Assembly: GCF_030463535.1 (NCBI RefSeq)
Contig: NC_132893.1
Coordinates: 17,964,027 to 18,028,026, forward strand
DNA from: Salminus brasiliensis
Lineage: Eukaryota > Chordata > Actinopteri > Characiformes > Bryconidae
Length of the DNA stretch: 64,000 nt
Direction: 5' to 3'
Position 1 is the first letter of the stretch; every line of letters begins with the position of its first letter. Both the position numbers and the translations under genes were made by a program. Under the pieces are notes generated by a model that saw only the letters and a list, made by a program, of their open reading frames with translations, had not been told where the DNA came from and made no database searches. Positions 23,545 to 36,509 of the stretch are shown here, one piece after another.

Positions 23545-23765
23545 TACATTTACGGCATTTAGCAGACGCTCTTATCCAGAGCGACTTACAAGGTTATTCG
23601 TATTACAAAGGCGGGCCAATGTAGTGTTAGGAGTCTTGCCCAAGGACTCTTATTGGTGTAGCACAGCAGCACAGTCACCCAGACTGGGAATCGAACCCCA
23701 TTCTCCCACGTGGTGAGGTAGCTCACTAGCAGGTAGTGGTATTATCTGTTGCGCCACACCAACCA
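23545..23765 (-). mobile_element. tRNA-derived SINE with LINE-type 3' tail
   Basis: Read on the - strand, a tRNA-like head starts GTGGTGTGGCGCAACAGATA and carries a B-box GGGTTCGATTCCC (about 23690-23702). A body follows, and the element ends GTAAGTCGCTCTGGATAAGA plus GCGTCTGCTAAATGCCGTAA (about 23550-23592). The tail is nearly identical to that of the LINE fragment at 11545-12082. It looks complete. Confidence 0.8.
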
Positions 23766-24429
23766 CATTTGGGACTGTTTCCCAAATTGCTAATTATTTG
23801 CAACTTAAAGGGAAACTTCATCATTTAACAAAAAAAAAAAAGATAAAAGAATTGTTGGATAATTTAGTTACTTAGTCCGCTACACCAAAAAGAGGACTCG
23901 GGCGAGACTCCGAACACTACATGCTTCAACCTGTGAACAATGAGCCTTTTACAATGGTGGTGTTAGGACAGAGAGGTTGCAGTGTCATCAACAACAATAT
24001 AACCAATTTATTTTCTTTCTAAAACAACAGGTAAATCTGCATGCGTTGGCTGGGTTAATATATATGTATTTCTGATAACAGTAAAATAAATCTGAAAATG
24101 AAAAGAAATCTGTGAGGGAGCTTGTAGAGGCATTAAACTGCTCAGGCTTCTGGTTCCTATCGCCAGTGTAAAGATTCTGGCAGTGCATTTCACATCAAAC
24201 CACTGAAATTTATATAATAACCATATAATTAAACATTTAATTAACCTTTCAATTTTTTCCTAGAGCAAAGCTAACTGTCATACATACACAAAACATGCCT
24301 AAAAGGGGTACCCAAACATGAAAGGAGAAAGGGGAACATTGTGTGCATCTTTTTCTTTGAAGGATCGTTTATTCGTTTATTGCTCCATCTAGTGGTCAGT
24401 GGAAGTAGTGCAAGACTCTTACTGTGGTC

Positions 24430-24905
24430 TCGGTCATAATCAGAATCTCTCTATTTCTCCTAGTATGATACACATACGAGGAATTTTACTTGGTGAGAGA
24501 AGATAGAAAGATAGAAAAATACACTAAACAATACATAGAATAGAATAATGAGTCCAAAAGTATTAGATGTAATAAAGAATAAAAAATTATTATATACAAA
24601 TATAATTATATAAACATTTACAGAAAATTAACATGCTGTGCAAATCATCAAAGTGTAAATGTTATGCATGTTATGTATCAGCACTGTGTTGCGGTTATGT
24701 CCAGTTTGGTTCAGTGAAATTTAGAAACTCAGTTCAGTTATGGATTAGGTTTATAGATTATAGTGGGAGGTGTCCACTGTGGTTTAGGGGCGCTACAGCT
24801 CTGGGGGAAAAAGCTGTTAGCATGCTGTGTTGTGCTGGTTTTGATGGTTCTATCAGAGGGGAGTGTATGGAAGAGGTGATGAACCAGGATGAGAGTATTG
24901 TAAAT
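24430..24905 (-). mobile_element. LINE 3' end fragment
   Basis: The antisense of 24750-24900 matches the better preserved LINE end at 42640-42750 (words CCATCAAAACCAGCACAACA, AGCATGCTAACAGCTTTTTC, GAGCTGTAGCGCCCCTAAA). The left limit, ATAATCAGAATCTCTCTATT, matches the complement of that element's GAATCTGATT-type 3' end. 5'-truncated and decayed. Confidence 0.65.
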
Positions 24906-25099
24906 TCAGTCTTGCTAGAATACAAGACCTCCACTGCTCACAGTAAAAGGCTGATAAAGACGTGTTTGGATAAAGCCACCCTTGCCGGTGACTCACTGCA
25001 CTGCAATGATGCCAATCTGGCCACATTCCGAATGGATTCCGGCCCGGTGACTTGGAAGATCTCACTGTTCATGAAGCCAGTTTGAGACGTTTTTTGTGA

Positions 25100-25985
25100 T
25101 TTTTGCACATTTTTTGAAAAGAAAAGATTAAAATATTGCATGGACATAAGTATTCAAACCCTTTACTCAACATACCTGAAACTGATCTGCTATTCCTTTT
25201 TGCAGATCTTCTCTTCAAACTCTGCCAGGTTGGATGGGTAATGTGGGCGGTTCTCTCCAGAGGCGTTCGACTGGGTTCAAGTCAGGGCTTTCTTAAGGAC
25301 ATTCACAGAGTTTTGCCTAAGCCACTCCTGCGTTGTCTTGGCTTTGTGCTTAGGAATATCTATTAGTACTGTCTCTGTGCTCCATTCAACTTTCCTCCAG
25401 CCCTGACCAGTCTCCCTGTCCCGGCTGCTGAAAAGCACCCCACAGCATGATGCTGCCACCACCATGCTTTACTGTAGGGGTAGCATTAGGCAGGTGATGA
25501 GCAGTGCCTGATTTCCTTCATACATGAAGCTTAGAATTAAGGCCAACAGATCAATCTTTGTTTCATCAGACCACAGAATCTTGTTTCTTACAGTCTGAGT
25601 AAGAGTCCTTTAGGAGCTTTCAGGTGTCTTTTACTGAGGAGAGGCCTCTGTCTGGCCACTGTGCTGTTGGGAACTTTCAGTGCAGCAGAATGTCAGTGCT
25701 CCACACAATCCTGCCTCTGAGCTTCACAGGCAGGTCTTTCCTCCTCATGGCTTTGCCTGATATGCATAGTGAGCTGTAAGACAGGTGTAATCATGTCCAA
25801 TCAACTGAATTTACTGCAGGTAAGACTCCAATTAAGGTGTAGAAACAGCTCAATGATAATAAAGAGAAATGAGAGGCCCCCAGAGCTAAGGGTAATTGTA
25901 GTTTTTCCATTTTTAAAAATGTGCTAATTCTAAAATTCTGTTTTCACTTTCTCATTATGGGGCGTTGAGTGCAGATTGATGGAAG
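25100..25985 (-). repeat. Dispersed DNA-transposon-like repeat
   Basis: A long stretch with landmarks of a very common fish repeat: AAGGACATTCACAGAGTTTTG, CCCCACAGCATGATGCTGCC and TTCATCAGACCACAGAATCT. It begins with GACATAAGTATTCAAACCC and ends near TCATTATGGGGCGTTGAGTG, resembling termini of a DNA transposon. No intact frame. Confidence 0.55.
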
Positions 25986-26027
25986 AAGATTTTTAACATA
26001 AGCCCACAACACAAAATGTACATAACA

Positions 26028-26477
26028 TACACTATGTACTAATGTTCGTGGATACACCTTCTAATCAAAGCATTCGGCTTCTTTAAGTTGCACCCATTGC
26101 TGACACAGATGTGCCAATTCACACACGGCTTGTCTATCCCTGTAGAGAAGTATTTTCAATAGAATAGGACTCTCTGTAGCAGAGACACATGAACCTGTTG
26201 GCACCCAGCATAATGCCAGGTGTGGGTTAGAGGGGTATAAAGCCCCCCATCATGAATGATGGTGCTCCATCCAATGGATCATCCAGCATCCTGAGCTCAT
26301 TAGAACCTGCTGGATGCAATCAAATCCTAACAGCTAGGCTTTACAACCTAGTAGAAAGCCTTTCCTGGAAAGCAGAAATAGTTACTCCAACAAAGGACAA
26401 ACTTTTTTAACTTTTTAATTTGATTTCAGAAGAGACAGTGAATGAGCAGGTGTCCCAATGCTTTTGTCCATATAGGT
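26028..26477. mobile_element. Tc1-type non-autonomous element
   Basis: The left end reads ACACTATGTACTAATGTTCG-TGGATACACC. The right end reads GTCCCAATGCTTTTGTCCATATAG. These are the decayed inverted ends of a Tc1-like family also seen at 61869-62978 in the opposite orientation. Shared interior words include GGACTCTCTGTAGCAGA/GAACCTGTTGGC and the TATAAAGCCCCCC block. Non-coding. Confidence 0.7.
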
Positions 26478-27662
26478 GTCCCAAGGCCTAGACTGCAACC
26501 CAGGAAAACGTGACAAGATATTGCAGCAGGATAAACTAACGTTTTTAAAAGTACTTTTAGTACACCAGCGCTGGCAAGGTTTGTCAAACCTCAGCGGCAG
26601 CCCAGACTTTGGGATGTGCCACAATATTTCGGTTTTGACTCCTTCAGGACCTTGGAATTTAGAGGATCCATTCAGAGGAGAAATTTCCACAGGACTAAAC
26701 ATTTTTGTTTAACATAGATAAAAAGGCTTAGACCCAGAATTCTTAACTGTAGAAGCCTGTGGCAAGATCAGGTCTATAGCGTGCAATGAGGCAGTGGTGC
26801 TACCATATCACTGATGCTAATGGGGCCAAGGCAGGAAGGCTTGCTCTCACAGCTGCATTATGGGGGAAGTATTTCCAATATTTTACAATCTTGAATACAA
26901 ATGATTTCCAAAACCTTTTATTCTTTTTTTTTATTCAGCCATCAGTCTTGGAACCGTTTTCAAAAAATAGTAAAAGGTCGTATCTTGTATTTTAAATGGG
27001 ATTAGAGACACTGAACCCCTGAACGAGAACACCGGCCACTCGGTTTCCACCATCACGGCGTGTACAGTGCACACGGTGCATGCTGGGGAATAAAGACGAG
27101 AATACTGATTCATTTAATCGAATCGATTCTTTTGAACAATTCATTTCAGTGAAACAAACGGCCGATTCAACAATCCGTTGTTTGACAAAGCGAGTCATCT
27201 TTATTGAAACGTCCTCTGTGAAGATACAGTTAGTCTGGTGTACTCTAATTCCACTTAATAATGGAGTCGGACTTGGATTGCACATTGCACCGAACAAAAA
27301 GAGGAATCCAGCTACAAAACTGGGGTTCATTCTTTCAGATGAGCAAACACATGCTATGTCAATAAAAGTCTTTGGGCAATACTCCTTAGGCTACACATGC
27401 TTAGCTAGCTACCTGCGATTGATTCAAGTGTAAGTCGCTCTGGATACGAATGTACAGGCAAATGCCATAATTGTAATAGGTGAGATTTTTATGTGCAGTT
27501 TTATGAATTATTCTGATATGATCGTGAAGCGATCGTTCTTCTGAGTCGGTTCTTTTTTGTGAATCAGTCCAACCGATTCATTCAAAGGAACCCGCACGGG
27601 TCTGACTTCGCTACTGGAGAACGGAATTATGGGATACTGTCCGTCGGCGGCGCGCAGCCGCC
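26478..27662. other. POM121 upstream region with repeat pieces
   Basis: No coding exon. About 27420-27475 is a fragment of the SINE/LINE tail (GTAAGTCGCTCTGGATACG ... GCAAATGCCATAATTG). About 27100-27180 and 27525-27590 carry GATTCATT/GGTTCTTTT words in opposite arrangement, typical of another fish repeat. The last 60 bases before the POM121 ATG are GC-rich and probably promoter or 5' UTR. Confidence 0.4.
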
Positions 27663-30600
27663 ATGTCTCCTGAAGATAAGCGGCGGCTAGCTTTCACCTC
27701 AGCTGCGCTGCTTGTGGTCGCTCTGTTTTTTCTCGCACTGAGCTACATACCGACCTATCTGTATATACTTTTCTTTTTCGCAGGTTTCTGTGGGGTTGGT
27801 TACTATAAAGCGGAGGAGTTCCGCCTCTTCGACAGGTTAGGCCTCAATCCCCGCCGTGGCCTGACGGTGCCGCCGGCTCTGCTGCGCTGCTTGCCCGGCG
27901 GGTCTCTGCGAGGAGCGCCGGCTAGCACCCGAAACAAGAACCGCGTCAACAAAAGCGATGCGAGAAACTCGCTAGCGGCTTCTGTCGAGCGGCATTTCGG
28001 GAGCTCTGTTCAGCGAAGAGAAGCGTTCAGTGAAGCCGCGTTCAGCCCGCGGGACTTACTCATGGGGAGTTACCTCGTTAAGGCAGAGAGTCCCCCCGGC
28101 GCGGGGAGGCCTGCTGGAGCACCCGGGCTTCACATGCATCCCGGAGAGCAGCTCCGAGAGAGACTCGTTCGGCCGAACCACGGCGTCCCGACTCCGAACA
28201 GGAGGCTCTCCTTCGGGTAACTTAACATTCGGTTCAGTCGCTGCTCGAGTGTTCGTAGCCTTTTTACTCTCCGATGAAAGACTTTGAGCGACTTTCCAGA
28301 ACTTTCCTGGTTAATGTTTTGAGTAATTGAAGTTTATTTCAGGGTGAAAATCCCACTGAGCCTGACTGTAGAGGGTTCATTGTGTGTGCTGACCAGAGCC
28401 GTCTCAAAGCATGTGTTTCCATGTGTTTTCCCTCCAAGATTTGAAAATGTGGGAGTTCCTTCTGGCAAACGGAGCAGCTCACTGACACAGAGCGCTAACG
28501 TTAGACTCCCCACCATCCACTAACGTGTACCCTTATGACTGAATAGTGAACTTTAACCTTTTACTACTGAATGTGGGTTTAGATCAGTATATCTATTTTC
28601 TTAGAGACGTGTTGTCTTAGAAATATGCGCAGATTTTGCAATAAAGTCCAAGAACTTAAAGGCCAGACCTGGAAAGCCTTTGACCGGGGAAGTTATTGTA
28701 GGCTTTACTTTTTTGAATCTTGCCCACCACTTTGTGCGATCGTGTAAATGATCATTGCTGATCTATCAAGATCCTAGACAACCACTTGTCAGTTTTTGGA
28801 AGCACAGTTGTTTTCCACTCAGGAAATCAAGGACAGAATAGTTTTGAGTTACTGTTCATCTCCACAAATCTCTGGTGAACTGATCTGTGGGGAAAAAAAA
28901 AAAAAAAAGTTTACTTTTGACGATCAACTTTTCATTATCAGTTTTATTTGAACCATCAGCTGTGGCTGTCCAAAGTTTTATGGTTATGTTTGGTTTGTGT
29001 GTGCCAGACTCTTAATAAAATCTTATTGAAAGTTCTGCAGGTTGCTTGCTTAAGTCTGTGCTGCTTTCTCTTTTAGCTGTTTAACAGTGTCTTTTGTCAT
29101 CTCATTCCAACAGAGACCCAGCAGGTACCACAGGGAGGTTTACCATCACCCCCCAGAGGCATTACCCGCTTCAGCAGACAGGGATGTCTTCAGTGGGTGT
29201 GCTTCCCCCAGCACAGTGGGATGGGTTCCGCAAGAAGAGCATCCTCACCCAGCGCAATACTCCCACACACAGTCCAGTTACAGTGAAGATCGCTAGACCA
29301 GACAATGCATCTCGGTCATCATTGTGCGTACCGACAGCTTTTCCACTTCTTATTACTGTTAATTAATAATGTCTAAAACTGTAATGTTAAGATGGGTTTC
29401 TTTTAATCTGTTTATGCAAAATGTATATAAGGAAACCAAGATAAAAAGGCCTGATCTTTGAGGGGGGGAGGCTAAATGTTATGTTTTGATTGTAATCTAT
29501 TTAAAGTGAACTGCTATCCTAGCTTCGCTGCACAACAGGTCGTTGGTTCTGAATCTTGTTTTGTGTTTTTGCCTACAGTTTTGACCAGCTGAACTCCCCT
29601 GGAGCTCTCCCATCTCCTGGGTTTGGGGTCCAAGCTGACCCCTGCTCTAGAGAGACTGTGTTGAGCGTGCTCAGAGAGAGCCGTAAACGTGACGTTGATG
29701 ATGAAGACAAAGGCCATGCAACTGGGCAGAAGAGCAAAAGGAGGTATCGAGCTCAACAAAGATTATTGACTATTTTTGAGGAAGACTGTTTAAGCCAGAG
29801 CACTAAATGTTCTGTTCTGTTAAAACTGGCTTAATCCAGCACCATTCAGCCAAATAAAAATCTTAAAATTCTTGATTTTTTTTTCATGTTACAACTGTGT
29901 AACTTGTATAGACCCAAAAGCTCATAAACAATATTGGAAATATCTACCTTTTCTTCATTAGGCGCCATGACAGCAGTGGAAGTTCCCACTCAGCGTTTGA
30001 GCCTCTACTTGCAAACGGTGCCCCATCACAGCTTGTGCCAAAGTAGGTTACATTTACTATGCAGAGATATTTCCTTGTCAGCTGTTTTGTTATTCAAACC
30101 TGTTTGAAATTCTCTGTACATGGAAAAACAGGCCTTGGGCAAACCTAGAGAAAGCAGTGCCATTATAGATTAAAGTGTAAAATATGTGTAATTCTGGTTT
30201 GTTACAACATGTCTAAGCTTGTCCTCCTCCTTAGACCTGGAAATTTAAAGAGAGGGATGAATGCCTCAATGGTGGAGGAGTCCACAATGAAGAGATCTCG
30301 CACGTCCTCCATAAGCTCAATGAGTGGTGTACCGGCTTCCTTCGGCGTGCCAGGATCTGTCCGCAACCCCATTCGTAGTTCCTACAGCTCCTCTCAAGGC
30401 TACCTGCAGGTAATTAATCTAACTGCACAGTTCAGTATTTGTTATTGGGGGGTGTTTTTTTTTAATTAAAAATGTTTTTTTTTTTTTTAATTTATCTTAA
30501 GTCATAACTTGCCTGTTGCACCAACAATTAAGCAAGGATTTGTTAATCTAGGGTTTGTTAAATCTAACTCTTACACCACTTATTTTTAGGTATGGATAAA

Positions 30601-33600
30601 TTTTAATTAAAATTAAATTACATTTTTAAATAAATTAAATTAAAATGTATGTGGTTAATTTTGATAGCCTGCCCTAGTGGAATAGCCAGTGTAAGTCATT
30701 CTTCTGGAAAAATCTATATATTTTTGTCTATTGCACAATATTACTGCCATTGCAAACTCTGCTACTTTGGCTAGTCAACTAAGCGTTGGTGCGAAACTAC
30801 ATGTGATTAAAAAAACATCCATACTGATAGGATTCACAGACAGATTATTCATTGAGTTGTACAAATGTTTTTTTCCCCCAGTTTCTGCCCTGCATACTTG
30901 CATGGACAAAAAAGGCTGCTCTCTAAAGGTCTTGCTTGCATAGCAACCCATTTCCTGAGCAGAGTCTGGTGGTGATGTGCTGCTTGTTTTAGAAAAAGTG
31001 ACAGTGTTAAACACCACATTCTCCCAAAGTGGCTGTTTTGTTTTATGGTGTCGCCAGATTTAGGGACTAAAAGACAATCGCTAGTGGGCTGGGTTTTGTG
31101 TAAATACTTTGGGCATAAACACATCAAAGTTTAACACTATGAAGCAAAAGGGTCTTATTTAATCTGTTGGTTTTAAAAACCAGGATTCCAGTGAATAGTG
31201 TTTTAAATCTAACCCTGATTGGTTTTTAAAGCCTTTTTTTAACTATTAAGATTTGGTTCAATCGTGCTGAAGAAACATGACCTGTTGGTGCAACAATTCC
31301 TTCGTTTTTATACAAGTTTAAGCAAATCTGATAATTTTGCCCATGACTGTTTTGTCACCCCTAGAGAAGAGCGGCATCTAGTTTGAGTTTATCTCCGCTC
31401 ACGAGCCCTGCATCATCGCGGTGTCAGACTCCTGAGAGAGCGGCTAAGAAGCCCAGGTATGCACCGTTACACACATTGTGGTTTGGTATAATGGCACATT
31501 TAAAAGTAACTAAACTCCACACACATCAAATCATATTCAGGTTTTTGTTTAATATTTTAGCGCTTTACAGATGGGTAATTATTGTGTATATGGTGCAGGG
31601 AGGAAGATATCACTTCTCCCAGTTCTGCTTCTTCCATGAAGTCTGATAAGACACCCACCGACCTTGCTCCTGGCTCAGGTAAGGTTATATGGTTATTTTA
31701 TGTTTTACATAATGTCTGACTAAATAAAAGATGCAGACTACACTATCTACTATACTATATAATATCTTAAGTTTTTGTTTTTGTCTCTTAGGTTGGCTAT
31801 TTTATACCATGAGATATTAATCCCTTTAAAACATGCTTTTAAAACCCTAGGGGGGCTCACTTTCAATTACAATGTCCAATAAGTGTGTGTCTCCCCCCCC
31901 CCTTTAAGTGTAAATTGGAAAATATCCCAGACACCTTACACATTCCCCCTTATATCATTTAGTACCTAAATGAACAGCAGCTTCATTGAAAAATAGTTGT
32001 GTTAAAAGGTGACTAAGTATTTAGAGCTTTAATAGCATGGCTATTTATTTTCTATAATTAGTCATTTCGATGCTAAATATATAAAAGGATTAATGCACAT
32101 CTAAAGATCAGATTTTTGTGAAATGTGATTGTCTCTCACAGGGAAACGCAGCCCTGTGCCTGAGGCCCCTGTTACATCTGCATCAGACTCTGGAGGAAGT
32201 AGTGGCAAACGCAAGCGGAAAATCCAGCTGGTATCCACACGAAGAGGAGACCAGATTTCTATGGTAGGTTGTGCACGTACTCCTCAAGTAGGGTTTTGTT
32301 ACAATTCTACATCCATTGTAAATGTTCGACCACTTGTTTATAAAGAATGTGTTTGTTTTTGTTTTTTTTTAAACAAAGGCCGGTTTTCCTTTCCCTCTTT
32401 TTAAAAGTGCATTTGTTACTTTAGCTGAACAGTAATAATAAGATCAAACTTTCATTTTCTCCCAAGCCCCCTCCTCCTGAGTTGGGCTACACAGTCACTG
32501 TGAAGGACCTGGACATGGAGAAGAAAGCTGCTATCAACCAGATCCAGAAAGTCCTTGAGGAACCTGGTGAGTATTTGTATACTTTTAGGACTTCATGCGT
32601 GTGTAACACTGATATTTTTAAAGCTGTAAACAATGCAAAAAGTTAGGATACCCCAGTTTCATACCTTTTTTTAGTAATTAACAATAATAACAGTAATACA
32701 TGTATATTATTCAATACTTGAAAAATTAAAATGTACATCCTTATTTAATAACATGCTCATTATTCCCCCCCACCCCCGCCCGCAGAGCCAGAGAAGTCTA
32801 CTCCTGCTCCCGCTTCTGCCCCTTCTTCTACTCCCTCTCTCAGCCTGTTCTCCCAGGTAGCTCCAGCCTCCTCAGCTGTATCCAGTCCTGGTGTGAGCAC
32901 TCCCTCTTTGGCACCTCTTTCCGCTCCTGCAGTCAGGCCTCCACCTGTCTACACCACAGTCTCTGCCCCTGCTACAACCCCAACAATTGACCTCACCGTG
33001 GCTCCAGCCAGCACAGCCAGTCCTGCACTGACCCTGATCACTACCCCTGCCGCCGTCGCCACCACCACCAGCACTTCAGCTGCCCCAGCGCTGAGCCTGT
33101 CTAACCCACTACTGGAGTCCCTTAAGAACATGAAGAACAGCTCCCTCATCAGTTCTCCCTCACCCCTGGCTGCTACATCTGCAGGTACAGTGGTATAACG
33201 CATGTGAGGTCACACATTAGAAAGGTGTACAGGGAAAAGATGCATATATATTGGTTTGGGCAAGTTCATTGGATTGTAACGGAGTTCATTGTATATCTGA
33301 TTAAGATCTAGTCACTCAAAACATCTACAGAGGTCAGAGACGCATCTTGACCACATTTAACACAGGTATATACGGAATGTGTTGTGTGCATACAGTAAAG
33401 AAAGCAGAAATGTCAAATCTGAAAAATCTGCAAGTAATAAATACTGTTGTAGATATGTAGATTGAGCAAAGTCCTTTACCCTCTCTGCTCCTTGAGCGTT
33501 GTGTGGCATGTGTGCTCACTGTCAACTGTGTTAGTGTGTGTTCGCTGCACGGATGGGTTAACGGTGGATGTGTTCCGTGTGTCCAACACTAATGGTGAAT

Positions 33601-36509
33601 ATGGTTGTCTTGTCTAGTAGCAGATGAGAAGCCATGTTTACAGTAGTTACAAGAAGTAAAACAAATCATCTGTGTTTAATATGCTTTTTAACCTATAATA
33701 AAGAGAGGGATAAGATTAGATTTGAAGAAAATATGGAAATTGCAACAGCAATTCAAATCAAACATTCAAATCAAAGTTTGATTTGATTTCTAAGAAATAA
33801 GTCTAATATTGATGGCTTATAGCGGTTCTGTGGAAATGTTTTAGCTCTTGGGGTTTCAGGAGCTGCTTGTTTGACATATGATTTGTGCTTAGCATTGGAG
33901 TATGATTATTCAGTGGATCAGAATAGGGCTTGTTGACCACATTAACTTAATAGATTTTTGTTTTTCCTAGCACACTGTTTAATTAGTTGACTAAGTGTCT
34001 GTGTCCCTCTGTTCATAGCTCCAGCAGCATCTGTGATTACGCAGGCTCCTGTCTCTGTTGCCCCCGCTGGTCAAGGCACCGGAGCGTTGAAATCAGAGCC
34101 TGCCCTTGCTTCTCCACTGCCCATAGTGTCCGCTTCTCTGGCACCGGCCACTCAGTCAGCAAGCCCCATGCCCTCTGCCTTTGCCCAGATCCTGGCCCAG
34201 CCGCTGCAGCCCTTATCTAGCACCCTCAGTCCGGGAGGGAGCAGTCTATTCAGCCTCAAGCCTCAGGCAGCCCCTGCATCTGCTGCACCTACACCCACTG
34301 CATCAACTATCCCTACAATGCCTGCGAGCAGTGCAACCAACCCAGCGCCATCTGGGTTCAAGCCTATTTTTGGGGCAGCAACCACAGCGCCAGCCTCTGC
34401 TGCAGAAGTCAAACCCACGCAACCCGCTTTCAAGCCCATTTTTGGCAGCGCGGCTGAAGGCAGTCTAAGTGCGTTTGGTCAGCCAGCTACATCAGTTCCC
34501 TCTGCACCAGTGTCACAGAGCGCCACATCGCTTTTCGGGAACCTGACCAACACTCACCCAGCATCTGCATCGGTTGCATCATCCACGCCTGCCACCCAGA
34601 CTCCCAGCAAATCTCTGTTTGGAAACTGGCCCTCTGCATCTGCTGCTCCTGCACCAGCTGTAAACAGCACCTTTCAGTTTGGAGCACCGTCATCAACACC
34701 TTCCTCAGGACTTGGTGGTGGCACCACCACCACCAGTAGTAGTAGCAGCACCACCTCCACCTTCCAATTTGGTGCTTTAAAACCCTCACAGACTGCTCCT
34801 CCAGCAGCTCCTCCAGCAGCTCCTCAGAGCACATTCATGTTTGGTCAGACACCTGCTGCGCCAAACTCTACCGCAACCACGTTTGGAGGGTTTGGCATGG
34901 TTAGCAACACAGCCACCACAACAGCGAGTGCCCCTACGACCCAGGCCACCTTTGGTAGCTCCTCATTCAGCACATCCACGTCCTTCCCCAACGCAACCAC
35001 TCAGGCGCCTGCTGCAACAAAGCCTTTCACGTTCGGTGCTGGGAGTGGAGGGAGTGGGCCTGCACCGTTTGCGTTCGGAGTACCTGCTAGCACAGCAGCG
35101 CCTTCTTTTGGGACTCCAAGTCAATCTGCGTTTGGCAGCACCACAACAGCATCTACTTTCGGGACTCCCAGTCAGCCTGCGTTTGGCAGCACCACGGCAG
35201 CACCTACTTTCGGGACTGCAAGTCAACCTACATTTGGAAGTACCACAGCAGCGCCGACTTTTGGGACTCCAAGCCAGCCCACATTTGGCAGCACCACAGC
35301 AGCGCCTACTTTCGGGACTCCGACTCAACCTACGTTTGGAAGCGCCTCGACTGGCTTCTCTTTTGCGAACACCACCACCCAGTCAGTGGCTCCAGCCTTT
35401 GGGGCCACCACACAGACTGCTGCCCCTGTTCCTGCCCCTGCCTTTACGTTTGGAGGAGCCCCAGCTACCCCACAGAACAATGCCCAGAACGCACCTGCCC
35501 CTGCAGCTTCAGGAGGGTTCAATTTCACTGCATCACTGTCAGGAGCACAATTTGCAACACCTGCACCTGCAGCTCAGACTCAAGGGTTCACGTTCGGAAA
35601 TAGTAATGCCGATAACAAGCTCACTTTTGGTGAGTACATGTACAGATGAAGACTGATTTCTGCATGTGTAATTATTTATAAAACTATATATGAATGAATA
35701 TAGTCACAGTCTTGCAAAAACCTAATCTTTAAAAAAAAATGTATATAATTTAAAACTGGCAAGGTTTGATTTGTTACCATTGTTGTCCTGGTGAATAGAC
35801 CAATATAAATGATCTAAAATTACTTGAAATGATTTTTTTCACATTGTGGACTGTGACAATATGTTGGATAGTGTAATTTGGTGCCTGCTGGCACAAAGTC
35901 ACATTTTCCAGCAGGTTTTGTGTGTTTATTGTGTAAAAGAGCCTATCCAGAATCTCTCCTTCTTCTGGTGACTAGATGATTAACACACTTTGTTTACATA
36001 GGAACATCCACCCCTGCGTTTGGCAATTCTAACGCACCCATCCCATTTGGCAGTCCTGGAACACCTGTACAAGGATTTGGCGCCTCACCTTTTAGTAAGT
36101 ATTGTAGAACTTATTTATTTATCTAACCAGGGTATAATGCGTAAGAACATGACCATAGAGGGCCATGACAGGTGCTTAATTAAACATTGGAGCTCAGGCT
36201 GGATGCTTAGTTTGCCATCAAATGCAGCGAGTGCCGTTTTCTTTTGTTAAGAATTTGCATGGTTGAAGTTGGTGTGTTTACATGATTAATGCGAATTTAC
36301 AAAAATGTGATCAACATCCATTTCAACATTTACAAAATTTCCTGCCTCATTATTTTATTACATTCATTTTTGTTTTGTATACTGTTCTATAAGCTGTCTT
36401 GTCTTTTCTAGACACTCCTTCTGCCACCTTCTCGATTGGTGCGGGATCCAAACCATCCGGGACGCGGCAGAGGCTGCAGGCACGTAGGCAGCATGTGAGG
36501 AAGAAGTAA
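27663..36509 (+). CDS. pom121: Nuclear pore membrane protein POM121, 13 coding exons
   Basis: Coding exons: 27663-28216, 29114-29323, 29579-29743, 29962-30042, 30235-30409, 31365-31456, 31599-31678, 32142-32263, 32467-32566, 32786-33184, 34019-35629, 36002-36094, 36412-36509 (3780 bp, 1259 aa; human is about 1250). All junctions are GT-AG with matching phases. POM121 is an integral nucleoporin that anchors the pore to the nuclear membrane and contributes FG repeats to the transport channel. A hydrophobic stretch at residues 9-48 is the membrane anchor. LLMGSYL, SAFEPLLANG, KRSRTSS, SPASSRCQTPERAAKKPR, KRKRKIQL and PPPPELGYTV follow the human order. Basic clusters near 308-311 and 475-479 fit importin-binding signals. 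A Ser/Ala/Thr/Pro-rich FG domain fills exon 11. The end, FSIGAGSK...RQRLQARRQH, matches the vertebrate C-terminus. The ATG at 27663 has a good Kozak context (GCCGCCATGT). Exon joins are read by eye, without transcripts. Confidence 0.95.
35107..35361 (+). repeat. pom121: 51-bp coding tandem repeat in POM121 FG domain
   Basis: Five consecutive 17-residue units (POM121 residues 1023-1107) of the form FGTPSQPxFGSTTAAPT. Each unit carries two FG dipeptides. The last unit diverges (FGTPTQPTFGSASTGFS). The unit is a multiple of three, so copy-number change keeps the frame and alters the number of FG motifs. Confidence 0.93.

Noticed and set aside
23685..23705. A tRNA gene suggested by the GGTTCGATTCCC B-box
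   Set aside because: It is the head of a SINE. The cloverleaf is not complete and a SINE body and tail follow.
24633..25085. 150-codon + strand frame as a gene
   Set aside because: It runs antisense through a LINE 3' end fragment and on into unrelated sequence.
27075..27095. ZNF143/STAF-type promoter element (GCATGCTGGGGAATAAAG) upstream of POM121
   Set aside because: It only partly matches the consensus and lies about 580 bp from the start codon in repeat-bearing sequence.
34487..34834. Antisense frame (115 codons) across the POM121 FG exon
   Set aside because: Shadow of a biased coding exon (Trp/Met/Cys runs from Ser/Thr/Ala codons). No independent support.
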